From contig NZ_JADQDM010000002.1 in assembly GCF_015694525.1 (NCBI RefSeq), positions 682,001-746,000 on the forward strand: a DNA stretch of 64,000 bases, read 5' to 3'. How positions within the stretch are numbered: position 1 is the first letter of the stretch; the number at the start of each line of letters is the position of its first letter. Shown in pieces: positions 25,177 through 33,823 of this stretch. Source of the stretch: Hymenobacter ruricola (GTDB lineage Bacteria > Bacteroidota > Bacteroidia > Cytophagales > Hymenobacteraceae). Position numbers and translations under genes: made by a program. Below the pieces are notes generated by a model, which worked only from the letters and a program-made list of their open reading frames with translations, searched no databases and was not told where the DNA came from.

Positions 25177-26712
25177 CTACTCCCACTCAATCGTCGCCGG
25201 GGGCTTGCTCGAAATGTCGTACACCACGCGGTTGATGCCCCGCACCTGGTTGATGATTTTGTTGCTCACCTCGGCCAGAAATTCGTAAGGCAGGTGCGCC
25301 CAGTCGGCGGTCATGCCGTCCACGCTGGTCACGGCGCGCAGGGCCACCACCCGTTCGTAGGTGCGCTCGTCGCCCATCACGCCCACGCTTTGCACGGGCA
25401 GCAGCATGGCGCCGGCCTGCCACACGTGCTGGTAAAGGTCGTGCTCCTTGAGCAGGTTGACGAACACGGCGTCGGCGCGCTGCAGCAGGTCCACTTTCTC
25501 GGGCGTGATGTCGCCGAGGATGCGGATGCCCAGGCCAGGGCCGGGGAAGGGGTGGCGGTTCAGGATTTCGCCCGGCAGGCCCAGGGCCGCGCCCACTTCG
25601 CGCACTTCGTCTTTGAAGAGCATGCGCAGCGGCTCCACCACTTTCAGGTGCATTTTCTCGGGCAGGCCGCCCACGTTGTGGTGGCTTTTGATGGTCACGG
25701 CCGGGCCTTTCACCGACACCGACTCAATCACGTCGGGGTAAATGGTGCCCTGGGCCAGCCACGCGGCGCCCTGCACCTTGTGCGCCTCGCGGTCGAACAC
25801 CTCGATAAACGTGCGGCCAATGGCCTTGCGTTTGCCCTCTGGGTCGCTGATGCCGGCCAGGGCGGCGTAGAACTCGGGCGCGGCGTTCACGCCGGTCACG
25901 TTCAGGCCCAGGCCCTCGTAGGCTTTGAGCACGGTTTCAAACTCGTCCTTGCGCAATAGGCCATTGTCGACGAAAATGCCGTGCAGGCGCGGGCCGATGG
26001 CGCGGTGCAGCAGCAGGGCCGCCACGCTGCTGTCCACCCCGCCGGAGAGGCCCAGAATCACCTGGTCGTCGGGCCCGATGGTGTGCTGCAAGGCTTCCAC
26101 CGCCGAGTCCACGAAGTGGTCGGGCGTCCAGCTTTGGCTGCACTGGCAGATGTCGACCACGAAGTTTTTCAGCAGCTGCTTGCCTTCGGTGGAATGCGTG
26201 ACCTCGGGGTGGAACTGGATGCCGTAGGTGTCTTGGCCTTCAATTTTGAAGGCGGCCACGGCCACTTCCGGCGTGCTGGCGATGATGTCGTAGCCGGCCG
26301 GCAGCGTCTGGATGGTGTCGCCGTGCGACATCCACACCTGCGAGCCGGCGTGCATGCCGGCCAGCAGCGGGGAGGCGTCGTTCAGTTCGGCCAGCCGGGC
26401 GCGGCCGTACTCGCGGATGGTGGCCGGCAGCACCTCGCCCCCGCCCTGCTGGGCCAGCAGCTGCGCGCCGTAGCACACGCCCAGCAGCGGCACGTGCCCC
26501 AGCAGGTGGCTCAGGTCAGGGTTGGGCGCGCCTTCCTCCCGCACCGAACAGGGCGAGCCGGAAAGAACAACGCCCCGAATATCGTCGCTGAGGACGAGGT
26601 TCGGGGCGTGGGTGTAGGGGTGAATTTCGCAGAACACGTGCAATTCGCGAATGCGTCGGGCTATCAATTGCGTGTATTGCGAGCCGAAATCCAGAATGAG
26701 TAGTCGTTCCAT
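25177..26712 (-). CDS. guaA: GMP synthase (glutamine-hydrolysing)
   Basis: A 511-residue enzyme that aminates XMP to GMP. The N-terminal amidotransferase domain carries Cys80 (LLGVCYGAQ) and His168/Glu170 (IQFHPEVT), the ATP pyrophosphatase domain carries the P-loop SGGVDSS at 223-229, and the C-terminal dimerisation domain ends in the family signature KPPATIEWE. All parts and length are normal. The ATG lies four bases after a perfect TANNTTTG element (26717-26724, minus strand), so the transcript may be leaderless or nearly so. Confidence 0.97.
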   Translation of the reverse strand: MERLLILDFGSQYTQLIARRIRELHVFCEIHPYTHAPNLVLSDDIRGVVLSGSPCSVREEGAPNPDLSHLLGHVPLLGVCYGAQLLAQQGGGEVLPATIREYGRARLAELNDASPLLAGMHAGSQVWMSHGDTIQTLPAGYDIIASTPEVAVAAFKIEGQDTYGIQFHPEVTHSTEGKQLLKNFVVDICQCSQSWTPDHFVDSAVEALQHTIGPDDQVILGLSGGVDSSVAALLLHRAIGPRLHGIFVDNGLLRKDEFETVLKAYEGLGLNVTGVNAAPEFYAALAGISDPEGKRKAIGRTFIEVFDREAHKVQGAAWLAQGTIYPDVIESVSVKGPAVTIKSHHNVGGLPEKMHLKVVEPLRMLFKDEVREVGAALGLPGEILNRHPFPGPGLGIRILGDITPEKVDLLQRADAVFVNLLKEHDLYQHVWQAGAMLLPVQSVGVMGDERTYERVVALRAVTSVDGMTADWAHLPYEFLAEVSNKIINQVRGINRVVYDISSKPPATIEWE

Positions 26713-26716
26713 GCCG

Positions 26717-26724
26717 CAAAGCTA
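26717..26724 (-). promoter_or_regulatory. TANNTTTG -7 element, guaA promoter
   Basis: On the minus strand TAGCTTTG is followed by CGGC and then the guaA ATG. A TTG lies about 16 nt upstream. With the usual 6-7 nt from the element to the start of transcription, the mRNA would begin at the initiation codon. Confidence 0.6.
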
Positions 26725-26874
26725 CTCACGGCGGCAACCGCAACGCGACACCCCAGCGAAGATTCCGCCTTGGGTTTCCCATCCATCCGTTCGGGCTGAA
26801 CACTTACCCGAAAATATGTACCCTTTCGTATATTGTCGGCCCGTCCTTCATTTATCATTCATTCCTTCCTCGCT

Positions 26875-27738
26875 ATGAAAAAACTCTTACTGCTGTTTGC
26901 GCTCACCGGCAGCTTTGCGGCGCAGGCCCAGGTCGTCACGGTGTCGGCGGGCACGTCGCTGAATATTTACCTGCCGCTGAACCAGTTCAACGCCTACGGG
27001 GCCTACGAGGTGGTGTACTTGCAGAACAGCCTGAACCAGGCCGGCACCATCACGCGGTTGGCGTTTGAGAAAAACGATGGCACCGACCTGCGCGCCATCG
27101 ACGGCGTGAGCATCTACCTGAAAACGACCGCCGCCGCCCTTTCCACCAACGCCACCATCGACAGCACCGGCTACCAGCGCGTGTTCAAGGGCAGCTTCAC
27201 CAACGCCACCACCAGCGGCTACCAGGAAATCCAGCTCGACCAGCCGTTTGTGTACACCAACACGGCCAACCTGTCGCTGCTGCTCATCCGCCGCAACGGG
27301 CAGAACGTGGCGGCTGCCAGCAATGGGCCGCGGGCCCGGTGGCTCTACGGCCTCAACACCGCCGGCATTTCGCGCCGCTACGATGGCGGCGCGCCCATCA
27401 CCAGCACCACGGCATTTCAGTCCTCCAACGTGCTGGCCAACCTGCGGCTCACGTTCAGCACCGGCACGGCCACGCGCACCCTCACGCTGGCCACGTGCAG
27501 CCGGCTTTTCCCGGTGCCCGCCACCAGCTCCGTTTCGCTCGATGCCGCCGGGCTGACCGGTCCGCTCACCTATTTCATTACCGATGCGCTGGGCCGCACG
27601 GTGCAGGCACCCGCCGCCCTGCCGCCCACCACCGATAGCCAGTACCAGTTCGATATCAGCCAATTACACGCCGGCCTGTATCACCTGCACCTCACCCACG
27701 GCACGAGCCAGGAGGTGATGCCCTTGGTGCGGGAATAG
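26875..27738 (+). CDS. Secreted protein with T9SS type A sorting domain (copy 1)
   Basis: A 287-residue exported protein: signal peptide 1-19 (MKKLLLLFALTGSFAAQAQ), a beta-rich domain to about residue 205, and a C-terminal T9SS sorting domain (about 210-287; pattern CSRLFPVPATSSVSL, YFITDALGRTV, ISQLHAGLYHLHLTHG). It is paralogous to the next gene: both share ...NQAGTITRLAFEKN / NQAGNIVRLAFEKN and TGYQRV segments. Such proteins are probably secreted to the cell surface by the type IX system and attached or released. The upstream in-frame ATG (26833) is not preferred because it hides the signal peptide. Confidence 0.8.
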   Translation: MKKLLLLFALTGSFAAQAQVVTVSAGTSLNIYLPLNQFNAYGAYEVVYLQNSLNQAGTITRLAFEKNDGTDLRAIDGVSIYLKTTAAALSTNATIDSTGYQRVFKGSFTNATTSGYQEIQLDQPFVYTNTANLSLLLIRRNGQNVAAASNGPRARWLYGLNTAGISRRYDGGAPITSTTAFQSSNVLANLRLTFSTGTATRTLTLATCSRLFPVPATSSVSLDAAGLTGPLTYFITDALGRTVQAPAALPPTTDSQYQFDISQLHAGLYHLHLTHGTSQEVMPLVRE

Positions 27739-27880
27739 GCCGACCGCGGCGTAACGGCCCTCCTACAACTGATAGGCCGCAAGGAAAGCGTTTTGGGCTT
27801 GCCTCTTTGCTTTTTCCGTCGTCCCGCTTCCACACCTCGTCACCTCACCCAATCAGCAAGTTACTCTTGCACATTTTACT

Positions 27881-28717
27881 ATGAAAAAACTCTTATTCCT
27901 TCTGGCCTTCACCGGTGGCCTCACGGCGCAGGCGCAGGTTGTCACCGTATCCGTCGGGACCAGCGGTTCGGCGCTGAGCCCCTTCAACAGCACCCAGGCC
28001 AACAGCGTGTACGAGGCCATTTACAAGCAAACCCAGCTCAACCAGGCCGGCAACATTGTCCGGCTGGCTTTTGAGAAAAACAGCGGCGCCTACCAGTCGC
28101 CCCTCACCCGCACGGTGGTTTACATGAAGCACACCACGGCCGCCGTCTTCACGGCGGGCCCCCTCGACACCACGGGCTACCAGCGCGTGTGGGCGGGCGC
28201 CTTCACCAACAGCGGCACCACCGGCTACCAGGAAGTGGTGCTGACCACGCCCTTTGCCTACAACAACACCGACAACCTCTCGCTGCTGGTGCTCCGCAAC
28301 GGCGGCAGCACGGGCACCACGCTCTGGAACTACAATTTTATGGGCACCAACATTGCCCGGCGCAACACCTCGGGCACGGCCATTGCCAACACGCCTGCCC
28401 TCTCGGCCAGCGACGCGCTGCTGAACCTGCGCCTGACCTTCGGGGTGGCCTCGGCCGCGCGCACGGCCGCCACGCTGCTGGCCGATGTGTACCCCAATCC
28501 GGCCAGCACTGCCTGCCGGGTGCAGCTGCCCAACGGGCTGCCCGCCAGCTACCGCCTCACCGACATGCTCGGGCGGACCGTGCGGGCCACCGCGCGCCTG
28601 GCCCCGGCCGCCGATGGCATCGCCACCCTGCCGCTGGCCGACCTGCCGGCCGGCTCCTACCTGCTGCACCTCACGCAGGGAGCGGCCACCTCGGTGCAGC
28701 GCCTGGTGCGGGAATAG
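27881..28717 (+). CDS. Secreted protein with T9SS type A sorting domain (copy 2)
   Basis: A 278-residue paralogue of the preceding gene with the same layout: signal peptide 1-19, beta-rich body, and a T9SS sorting domain (about 205-278; VYPNPASTACRVQL, YRLTDMLGRTVRA, LADLPAGSYLLHLTQG). Signal peptide, core and sorting domain are recognisably shared, but the sequences have diverged clearly, so this is an old tandem duplication. The two genes are separated by 142 bp and have their own leader regions. Confidence 0.82.
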   Translation: MKKLLFLLAFTGGLTAQAQVVTVSVGTSGSALSPFNSTQANSVYEAIYKQTQLNQAGNIVRLAFEKNSGAYQSPLTRTVVYMKHTTAAVFTAGPLDTTGYQRVWAGAFTNSGTTGYQEVVLTTPFAYNNTDNLSLLVLRNGGSTGTTLWNYNFMGTNIARRNTSGTAIANTPALSASDALLNLRLTFGVASAARTAATLLADVYPNPASTACRVQLPNGLPASYRLTDMLGRTVRATARLAPAADGIATLPLADLPAGSYLLHLTQGAATSVQRLVRE

Positions 28718-28848
28718 GGCCGCCGCCCGCGGCGTGCCCGATGCGGGCGGCTCGTGCAGCAGCACCCTATGCACTGCCTAATCAACCCACTACGCCCAGC
28801 GCGTCCACAAAAAGGAGAAATCCTTTTTAATCTGCGCCAATTCGTGCT

Positions 28849-28856
28849 TACCTTTG
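28849..28856 (+). promoter_or_regulatory. TANNTTTG -7 element, SRP RNA promoter
   Basis: TACCTTTG matches the Bacteroidota consensus and predicts transcription from about 28863, which coincides with the 5' end of the SRP RNA stem. Confidence 0.7.
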
Positions 28857-28861
28857 CAGCG

Positions 28862-28950
28862 GCAAGTCAGAACGACCAGCTCCTGCTGAACTCCCCCAGG
28901 ACCGGAAGGTAGCAAGGGTAGGTGGTTGTAGCGGTGCGATTTTGGCTTGC
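28862..28950 (+). ncRNA. ffs: Signal recognition particle RNA (4.5S type)
   Basis: The hallmark SRP apical domain is present: CTCCCCCAGGACCGGAAGGT followed by AGCAAGGGTA, containing the conserved internal loop and GGAA tetraloop. The flanking arms GCAAG (28862-28866) and CTTGC (28946-28950) close the molecule, giving an about 89-nt bacterial small SRP RNA. An eight-T terminator follows directly (28951-28958). The RNA binds Ffh to target nascent membrane proteins. Confidence 0.95.
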
Positions 28951-29014
28951 TTTTTTTTGCCTTTTTCCGTCGGCCCCGGCGTTACTCCCTTCCGCAGTTT
29001 GGCGGGCGAATGAG

Positions 29015-29022
29015 TAGCTTTG
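29015..29022 (+). promoter_or_regulatory. TANNTTTG -7 element upstream of the aldolase gene
   Basis: TAGCTTTG lies about 117 nt before the aldolase ATG. If used, the mRNA would have a long leader that contains the inverted repeat at 29039-29135. Confidence 0.45.
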
Positions 29023-29038
29023 GGGCCGATTCTTTTTT

Positions 29039-29135
29039 AGGGACTTGGGGTCCTGGAGACGTAGGAGTTTGGTTTTTAAACCAATTCACTGCCTCTGAAA
29101 ACCACGACCCTACGCTCCCAAGTACCCAAGACCCC
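29039..29135. repeat. Imperfect inverted repeat in the aldolase leader
   Basis: Left arm ACTTGGGGTCCTGGAGACGT and right arm reading, on the minus strand, TCTTGGGTACTTGGGAGCGT are related over about 34 bp with several mismatches. The element ends a few bases before the aldolase ATG at 29139. Confidence 0.65.
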
Positions 29136-29138
29136 ATT

Positions 29139-29795
29139 ATGAAATTTTTCATTGACACCGCCAACCTCGACGACATCCGCGAAGCCGTGGAGCTGGGCGT
29201 GCTCGACGGCGTGACCACCAACCCCTCGCTGATGGCCAAAGAAGGCATCCGCGGCCTCGATGCCGTGATGGCGCACTACCGCCAGATTTGCGAGCTGGTG
29301 GACGGCGACGTGTCGGCCGAAGTCATTGCCACCGATTTCGACGGCATCATCCGCGAAGGCGAAGCCCTGGCCGACCTGCACCCCAACATCGTGGTGAAAG
29401 TGCCCATGATTAAGGAAGGCATCAAAGCCATCAAGTACTTCGCCGACAAAGGCATCAAAACCAACTGCACCCTGATTTTTACCGCCGGGCAGGCCCTGCT
29501 GGCCGCCAAAGCCGGCGCCACCTACGTGTCGCCCTTCGTGGGCCGCCTGGACGACATCGGCCACGACGGCCTGCAACTCATCGAGCAGATTGTGCAGATT
29601 TTCAGCAACTACGGCTACCCCACCGAAGTATTGGCCGCCTCGGTGCGCCACGTGCCGCACCTCATTCAGTGCGCCGAGATTGGCGCCGACGTGGTGACCT
29701 GCCCGCTCAACGTCATCACCGGCCTGCTCAACCACCCACTGACGGACAAGGGCCTGGCCACCTTCCTGGCCGACCACAAGAAAGTCAATGCTTAA
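29139..29795 (+). CDS. fsa: Transaldolase / fructose-6-phosphate aldolase family
   Basis: A 218-residue small-type transaldolase. The N-terminus [20 protein letters not shown], the [11 protein letters not shown] block (26-36) and the Schiff-base Lys87 in [12 protein letters not shown] match the family of fructose-6-phosphate aldolases and short transaldolases, which interconvert sugar phosphates in the pentose phosphate pathway. Sequence alone does not separate the two activities; in bacteria without a long transaldolase, this form usually serves as transaldolase. The long frame upstream (from 28947) overlaps the SRP RNA terminator and is not coding. Confidence 0.93.
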   Translation: MKFFIDTANLDDIREAVELGVLDGVTTNPSLMAKEGIRGLDAVMAHYRQICELVDGDVSAEVIATDFDGIIREGEALADLHPNIVVKVPMIKEGIKAIKYFADKGIKTNCTLIFTAGQALLAAKAGATYVSPFVGRLDDIGHDGLQLIEQIVQIFSNYGYPTEVLAASVRHVPHLIQCAEIGADVVTCPLNVITGLLNHPLTDKGLATFLADHKKVNA

Positions 29796-29807
29796 TGTGC
29801 TGATTTT

Positions 29808-29866
29808 TTGATGTGCTGATGTGCTGGCCTCTGGAGGCGATGCACCGCAGCACATCAGCACATCAA
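29808..29866. repeat. Hairpin repeat of TGATGTGC words
   Basis: Perfect 19-bp arms at 29808-29826 and 29848-29866 (TTGATGTGCTGATGTGCTG) around a 21-nt loop, with partial copies of the ATGTGCTGAT word on both sides. It fills the gap between the aldolase gene and the small protein gene. Confidence 0.9.
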
Positions 29867-29886
29867 TCAATTAACACATCAACACC

Positions 29887-30090
29887 ATGTACATCATCAA
29901 AGTAAAGGGCAAGGCCAAAATTCCGGATTACATCCAGCTGCGGGACGAGGCTTTTGTGCTCATCGCCTACTTCCGGGCCGACCGGCCGCTCAAGGACCTG
30001 CACCGCTACGGCCTGGAGGGCAAGGAAACGGAGCTGGCGGCCGTCATTGCGGGGCTGGAATTTGGGAAACTGCAGCCGCTGAGCTTGTAA
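29887..30090 (+). CDS. Small conserved-looking protein upstream of ftsE-like gene
   Basis: A 67-residue soluble protein (MYIIKVKGKAKIPDYIQLRD start) with a clean hydrophobic/charged pattern of a small beta-alpha fold. I do not recognise a family. It ends four bases before the ATG of the FtsE-like gene, so the two are almost certainly co-transcribed and translationally coupled. Length, codon use and the tight spacing argue that it is a real gene. Confidence 0.7.
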   Translation: MYIIKVKGKAKIPDYIQLRDEAFVLIAYFRADRPLKDLHRYGLEGKETELAAVIAGLEFGKLQPLSL

Positions 30091-30094
30091 GGAC

Positions 30095-30772
30095 ATGACC
30101 GAAAACGTGATTGAGTTGCACGACGCCACCATCATGCAGGAGCAGCAAGCCGTGCTGCAGGGCGTGACGTTCGCGCTGGAAAAAGGCTCCTTTGCCTACT
30201 TGGTGGGCCGCACGGGCTCGGGCAAGTCGTCGCTGCTGAAAACGCTGTATGCCGACCTGCCCCTGCAAATCGGCATGGGCACCGTGGCGGGCTTTCCGCT
30301 GGCGAAGCTGCCGGCCAGCCAGGTGCCCTACCTGCGGCGCCGGCTGGGCATTGTGTTTCAAGACTTCCAGCTGCTGTCGGACCGCACGGTGGCCGAAAAC
30401 CTGCTGTTCGTGCTCAACGCCACGGGCTGGAAGGGCAAGGCCAAAAAGCAGCAGCGCGTGAGCGACGTGCTGACCCAGGTGGGCCTCAACGGCGCCGCCA
30501 ACCGCATGCCGCACCGCCTCTCGGGCGGCGAGCAGCAGCGCGTGGTCATTGCCCGCGCCATGCTCAACGAACCCGTGCTGCTGCTGGCCGACGAGCCCAC
30601 CGGCAACCTCGACCCGGAAGTGTCGGACAGCATCATGCGCCTGTTTGCGGAGATAAACAACGCCGGCACGGCCATTCTCATGGCCACGCACAACTTCCAG
30701 CTGCTGGAGCGCTACCCCCACCGCGTGCTCACGTGCAAGGACGGCGAGCTGCTGGACTCGGCGCGCGGGTAA
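30095..30772 (+). CDS. ftsE: FtsE-like ABC ATP-binding protein
   Basis: A 225-residue ABC ATPase with Walker A GRTGSGKSS (38-46), Q-loop near 89 (GIVFQDFQLL), signature LSGGEQQR (142-149), Walker B LLLADEP (162-168) and H-loop ATHNFQ near 208. The sequence is closest to FtsE, the cell-division ATPase that with FtsX controls peptidoglycan hydrolases. ftsX is not adjacent here (the next gene is an ankyrin protein). It is coupled to the small gene upstream. All catalytic motifs are intact. Confidence 0.88.
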   Translation: MTENVIELHDATIMQEQQAVLQGVTFALEKGSFAYLVGRTGSGKSSLLKTLYADLPLQIGMGTVAGFPLAKLPASQVPYLRRRLGIVFQDFQLLSDRTVAENLLFVLNATGWKGKAKKQQRVSDVLTQVGLNGAANRMPHRLSGGEQQRVVIARAMLNEPVLLLADEPTGNLDPEVSDSIMRLFAEINNAGTAILMATHNFQLLERYPHRVLTCKDGELLDSARG

Positions 30773-30805
30773 CGGGCCTGATAGTAAAATTCTCTCTTGG
30801 CTTAG

Positions 30806-31303
30806 ATGACGGGCATGAGCAGCGCATCCATCCGAAAAGCGGTATCCGTTTTATCCCTGTTATTGATTGCCGTTTCAGGCCATGGACAGGGTGTAAACTT
30901 TAACACTGGCAAAGGACAAGATAAAAAGCTTTTTGAGGCTGTTTCGGCTCAAGACTCCACGCAGGTGAAGGCGGCGCTAAACAAAGGTGCCAACCCAAAT
31001 TTTCGGGTAAAAGCGGGCTTTTTTGAAATGAGCTTATTAATTCTGGCCGTTCAGAAAAATGATTTTGCAACGGTTAAGCTTTTGCTTGACCATAACGCCG
31101 AGGTCGATTTTAGGGATGCGTTCAACATGACTGCGTTGATGTTTGCAGCTCATGGGGGAAATACCAGGATGGTTTCGTACCTGATTTCTAAAGGGGCTGA
31201 TGTGCAGGCGAATGATGGGAAAGGCAACTCGGTGCTATCTGCCGCTCAGGAAAGCAAAAACCAAGAAGTTATCCAACTGATTGAATCGAAGTTGAAGAAC
31301 TGA
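30806..31303 (+). CDS. Ankyrin repeat protein, exported
   Basis: A 165-residue protein with an N-terminal signal sequence (about 1-26, VSVLSLLLIAVSGHGQ) and three to four ankyrin repeats (KKLFEAVSAQDSTQVKAALN, MSLLILAVQKNDFATVKLLL, MTALMFAAHGGNTRMVSYLI, GNSVLSAAQESKNQEVIQLI). It probably binds a protein partner in the periplasm. The gene is clearly richer in A and T than its neighbours, as is the following thioredoxin-like gene, which hints at transfer or weaker codon selection. Starts at codon 1 or 4 (ATG 30815) are both possible. Confidence 0.85.
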   Translation: MTGMSSASIRKAVSVLSLLLIAVSGHGQGVNFNTGKGQDKKLFEAVSAQDSTQVKAALNKGANPNFRVKAGFFEMSLLILAVQKNDFATVKLLLDHNAEVDFRDAFNMTALMFAAHGGNTRMVSYLISKGADVQANDGKGNSVLSAAQESKNQEVIQLIESKLKN

Positions 31304-31344
31304 ATCGAAGAGTCCTCGGACCGTAACCCATTTTTTCAAGTTGA

Positions 31345-32238
31345 ATGACACCCGGCTTATCCATTCTGATTCCAGTATATAATCGGGTTGTTAAGCAATT
31401 AGTTACTTCGCTCGTTAGCCAAAACGGTACGTGGCCCGGGCCGGTCGAAATCTGCTTATTCGATGACGGCTCACTAGAAGAATTCCGGCAGCCGAACCGG
31501 CCACTGGCCGACCTGCCCGGCGTGCGCTACCACGAATTGCCCCGCAACGTGGGCCGCGCCGCCATTCGCAACCAGCTGGCCGCCGCCGCGCAACACGAAT
31601 GGCTGCTGCTGCTGGACAATGACAGCCTGCTGCCCGATGCGCAGTTCCTCGGCCGCTACGCTGCTGCGTGCGCGCTGGCCCCGGTACTCATCGGGGGGAC
31701 TTGCTACCACGCCACGCCGCCGCCCGACCCGGCGTTGCGCCTGCGCTGGCAGTACGGCCGGGCACGGGAGGCACGCCCCGCCGCGGTGCGCCAGATGCAG
31801 CCTTATCAGCAACTTACCATCAACAACGCGCTGATTCGGGCCGAAGTGTTTCGGCGCTACGCGCTGGATGAGCAACTGACCGGCTACGGGCACGAAGACA
31901 CAGCTTTTGGCGAAGAGCTGGCGGCGGCCGGCGTGCCCGTGCGCCATCTCGATAATCCCGTGCTGCACGACGGGCTGGAACCGGCCGACGTTTTCCTGCA
32001 AAAAAGCGAGCAGGCGGTGCGAAACCTGGCTCAGGTGCACCGCCAGAAAGGCCAGTGCGCCGACTCCCGCCTGCTGCAAACCGCGTTGCGCCTGCGCCGC
32101 CTCGGGCTAGGGGGCGCCGTCGGCGCGGGCCTGAGCGCGGCGGCCCCGGCCCTGCGCCGCCAGCTGCTGTCGGCCGCCCCAAAGCTGCGGGCATTCGACC
32201 TGCTGAAATTGCATTGGCTGCTGCGGGAACTGGCCTGA
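31345..32238 (+). CDS. Family 2 glycosyltransferase
   Basis: A 297-residue GT-A fold glycosyltransferase. The N-terminal LSILIPVYNRVV start, the DDGS motif (about 40-43, CLFDDGS) and the metal-binding-type DNDSLLPD (about 91-98) are present, and GYGHEDTAFGEEL near residue 180 is the usual catalytic-base segment of this family. It has no membrane span, so it probably works at the cytoplasmic face. It is followed by an aminotransferase and a Gfo/Idh dehydrogenase of the kind that make amino sugars, which suggests surface polysaccharide or glycan synthesis. The acceptor cannot be predicted. Confidence 0.88.
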   Translation: MTPGLSILIPVYNRVVKQLVTSLVSQNGTWPGPVEICLFDDGSLEEFRQPNRPLADLPGVRYHELPRNVGRAAIRNQLAAAAQHEWLLLLDNDSLLPDAQFLGRYAAACALAPVLIGGTCYHATPPPDPALRLRWQYGRAREARPAAVRQMQPYQQLTINNALIRAEVFRRYALDEQLTGYGHEDTAFGEELAAAGVPVRHLDNPVLHDGLEPADVFLQKSEQAVRNLAQVHRQKGQCADSRLLQTALRLRRLGLGGAVGAGLSAAAPALRRQLLSAAPKLRAFDLLKLHWLLRELA

Positions 32239-32248
32239 GTTTGGCCAG

Positions 32249-32256
32249 TATCTTTG
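32249..32256 (+). promoter_or_regulatory. TANNTTTG-like element before the aminotransferase
   Basis: TATCTTTG lies 25 bp before the proposed TTG start of the aminotransferase and directly after the glycosyltransferase stop. It may give the downstream genes their own promoter. Confidence 0.45.
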
Positions 32257-32280
32257 GCCGCTCCAGCTCCTCGTGTTGCT

Positions 32281-33429
32281 TTGATACTTCCCGCCCCGCC
32301 CGTCCCCATTCACCTGCTCGATTTGGCCGCTGAGCACGCGGCCCTGCAACCGGCCCTGGACGAGGCGATTCAGGAAGTGCTGCGCACGGCCGCGTTCATT
32401 CAGGGGCCGGCCGTGGGCGCGTTTGCGGCGGAGCTGGGCGAGTATCTGGGCGGCGCCCACGTCATTCCCTGCGCCAACGGCACCGACGCCCTGACCCTGG
32501 CCCTGATGAGCCTGGACTTGCCAGTGGGCGCGGAGGTAATTATACCGGCTTTTACTTACGTGGCCACGCTGGAAGCCGCCGCCCTGCTGGGGTTGAAGCC
32601 GGTGCTGGTGGACGTGCGGCCCGATACGTTTAATGTGGACCCGGCCGCCGTGGCGGCGGCCATCACGCCGCGCACGGGCGCCATCGTGGCGGTGCATTTG
32701 TTTGGGCAGTGCGCCGATTTGAAAGCTTTGCAAGCCATTTCTACCCATCACGGCGTGGCGTTGATTGAAGACAATGCCCAGGCCATTGGGGCCACGTTCC
32801 AGATGACTAACGGCAAAACCGCCGTGGCCGGCACCGTGGGCGAAGTGGGCACCACGTCCTTTTTCCCATCTAAAAACCTCGGCTGCCTCGGCGATGGCGG
32901 CGCCCTGCTCACCCGCGACCCGGCCCGCGCCGCCCTGCTCCAGCAGCTCGCCAACCACGGCCAGAGCCGCAAATACCACCACCAGCGCATCGGCCTCAAC
33001 TCCCGCCTCGACACCCTGCAAGCCGCCCTGCTGCGCGTGAAGCTGCGGCAGCTTTCCGCCAACACGGCCGCCCGCCAGGCCGTGGCCGCGCGCTACGACG
33101 CCGCGCTGGCCGACGTGCCCGGCATCAGTATCCCGGCCCGGGACCCGCGCAGCACGCACGTCTTTCATCAGTACACCATTCAGGTGGCCGAAGCTGGGCG
33201 GCGTGATGACTTGCAGCACTTCCTCAAGGGCTGCGGCGTGCCGACCATGATTTACTACCCGCTGCCGGTGCACGCGCAGCCGGCGTATCAGTATCTGGGC
33301 TACCGGGCCGGCCAGTTTCCGGTGGCCGAGCGGCTGTGCGGGGCGGTACTGTCGCTGCCCATTCACCCGCTGCTGATGGCCGAGCAGCAGGATTACGTAG
33401 TGGAAATCGTGCAGCAGTTTCTACAATAA
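32281..33429 (+). CDS. DegT/DnrJ/EryC1/StrS family sugar aminotransferase
   Basis: A 382-residue PLP-dependent aminotransferase that would add an amino group to a keto sugar nucleotide. Conserved blocks include the N-terminal HLLDLAAEHAALQP, the ALIEDNAQAIGATF segment and the PLP-lysine in SFFPSKNLGCLGDGGAL. No ATG suits the N-terminus: the frame starts with TTG codons, and TTG 32281 gives the family-like IPxLDL start after a few residues. Together with the Gfo/Idh gene downstream it resembles the WbpB/WbpE-type steps of N-acetylated uronic acid synthesis, but substrate assignment is inference. Confidence 0.9.
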   Translation: MILPAPPVPIHLLDLAAEHAALQPALDEAIQEVLRTAAFIQGPAVGAFAAELGEYLGGAHVIPCANGTDALTLALMSLDLPVGAEVIIPAFTYVATLEAAALLGLKPVLVDVRPDTFNVDPAAVAAAITPRTGAIVAVHLFGQCADLKALQAISTHHGVALIEDNAQAIGATFQMTNGKTAVAGTVGEVGTTSFFPSKNLGCLGDGGALLTRDPARAALLQQLANHGQSRKYHHQRIGLNSRLDTLQAALLRVKLRQLSANTAARQAVAARYDAALADVPGISIPARDPRSTHVFHQYTIQVAEAGRRDDLQHFLKGCGVPTMIYYPLPVHAQPAYQYLGYRAGQFPVAERLCGAVLSLPIHPLLMAEQQDYVVEIVQQFLQ

Positions 33430-33470
33430 TTTCATTGGGTGACCTTTTGAAACTTGTTTCTATAAAGGGC

Positions 33471-33806
33471 ATGGCTAATTCGCAAAGTGCCGCATGGTGG
33501 CATTGTCCGGAGGGCTGGCTACTAGCTGGCCAGTCCTTGTTAATCAGTGCCTTCCTATTCTTCGCCGGCTGGGTTTATTATAAGGGGTTCTACGCTTATG
33601 TACCCCCGGCTAATGAAAAGTGGCGCTGTGCTACGGGCGAAGCGGCGGCGCTCATGGCCAGCCTGCTGCTAATTGGCTATAGCGTCCCGTTCTGGTTGTG
33701 GCAGCTAGCTTTGGTCAAGCGCCGCCGACGGGGCCTGCCGCCAAGCTGGTGGTGCTGGCCAGCCTTCGTCGGAGCATTATTGCCCATCATGTGGCTGATT
33801 GGCTAG
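33471..33806 (+). CDS. Small membrane protein, unknown function
   Basis: A 111-residue protein with three hydrophobic segments (about 21-40, 58-76 and 93-110) and a basic loop KRRRRG. I recognise no family. It lies between the sugar aminotransferase and the Gfo/Idh dehydrogenase, in the same direction and close to both (41 and 17 bp), so it may be part of that operon. The frame is open upstream of ATG 33471 but overlaps the aminotransferase gene there. Confidence 0.6.
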   Translation: MANSQSAAWWHCPEGWLLAGQSLLISAFLFFAGWVYYKGFYAYVPPANEKWRCATGEAAALMASLLLIGYSVPFWLWQLALVKRRRRGLPPSWWCWPAFVGALLPIMWLIG

Positions 33807-33823
33807 GGTTTTCAAACTGCAAC

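Noticed and set aside
28947..29138. N-terminal extension of the aldolase
   Set aside because: The frame is open but overlaps the SRP RNA terminator and a repeat; the family N-terminus begins at 29139.
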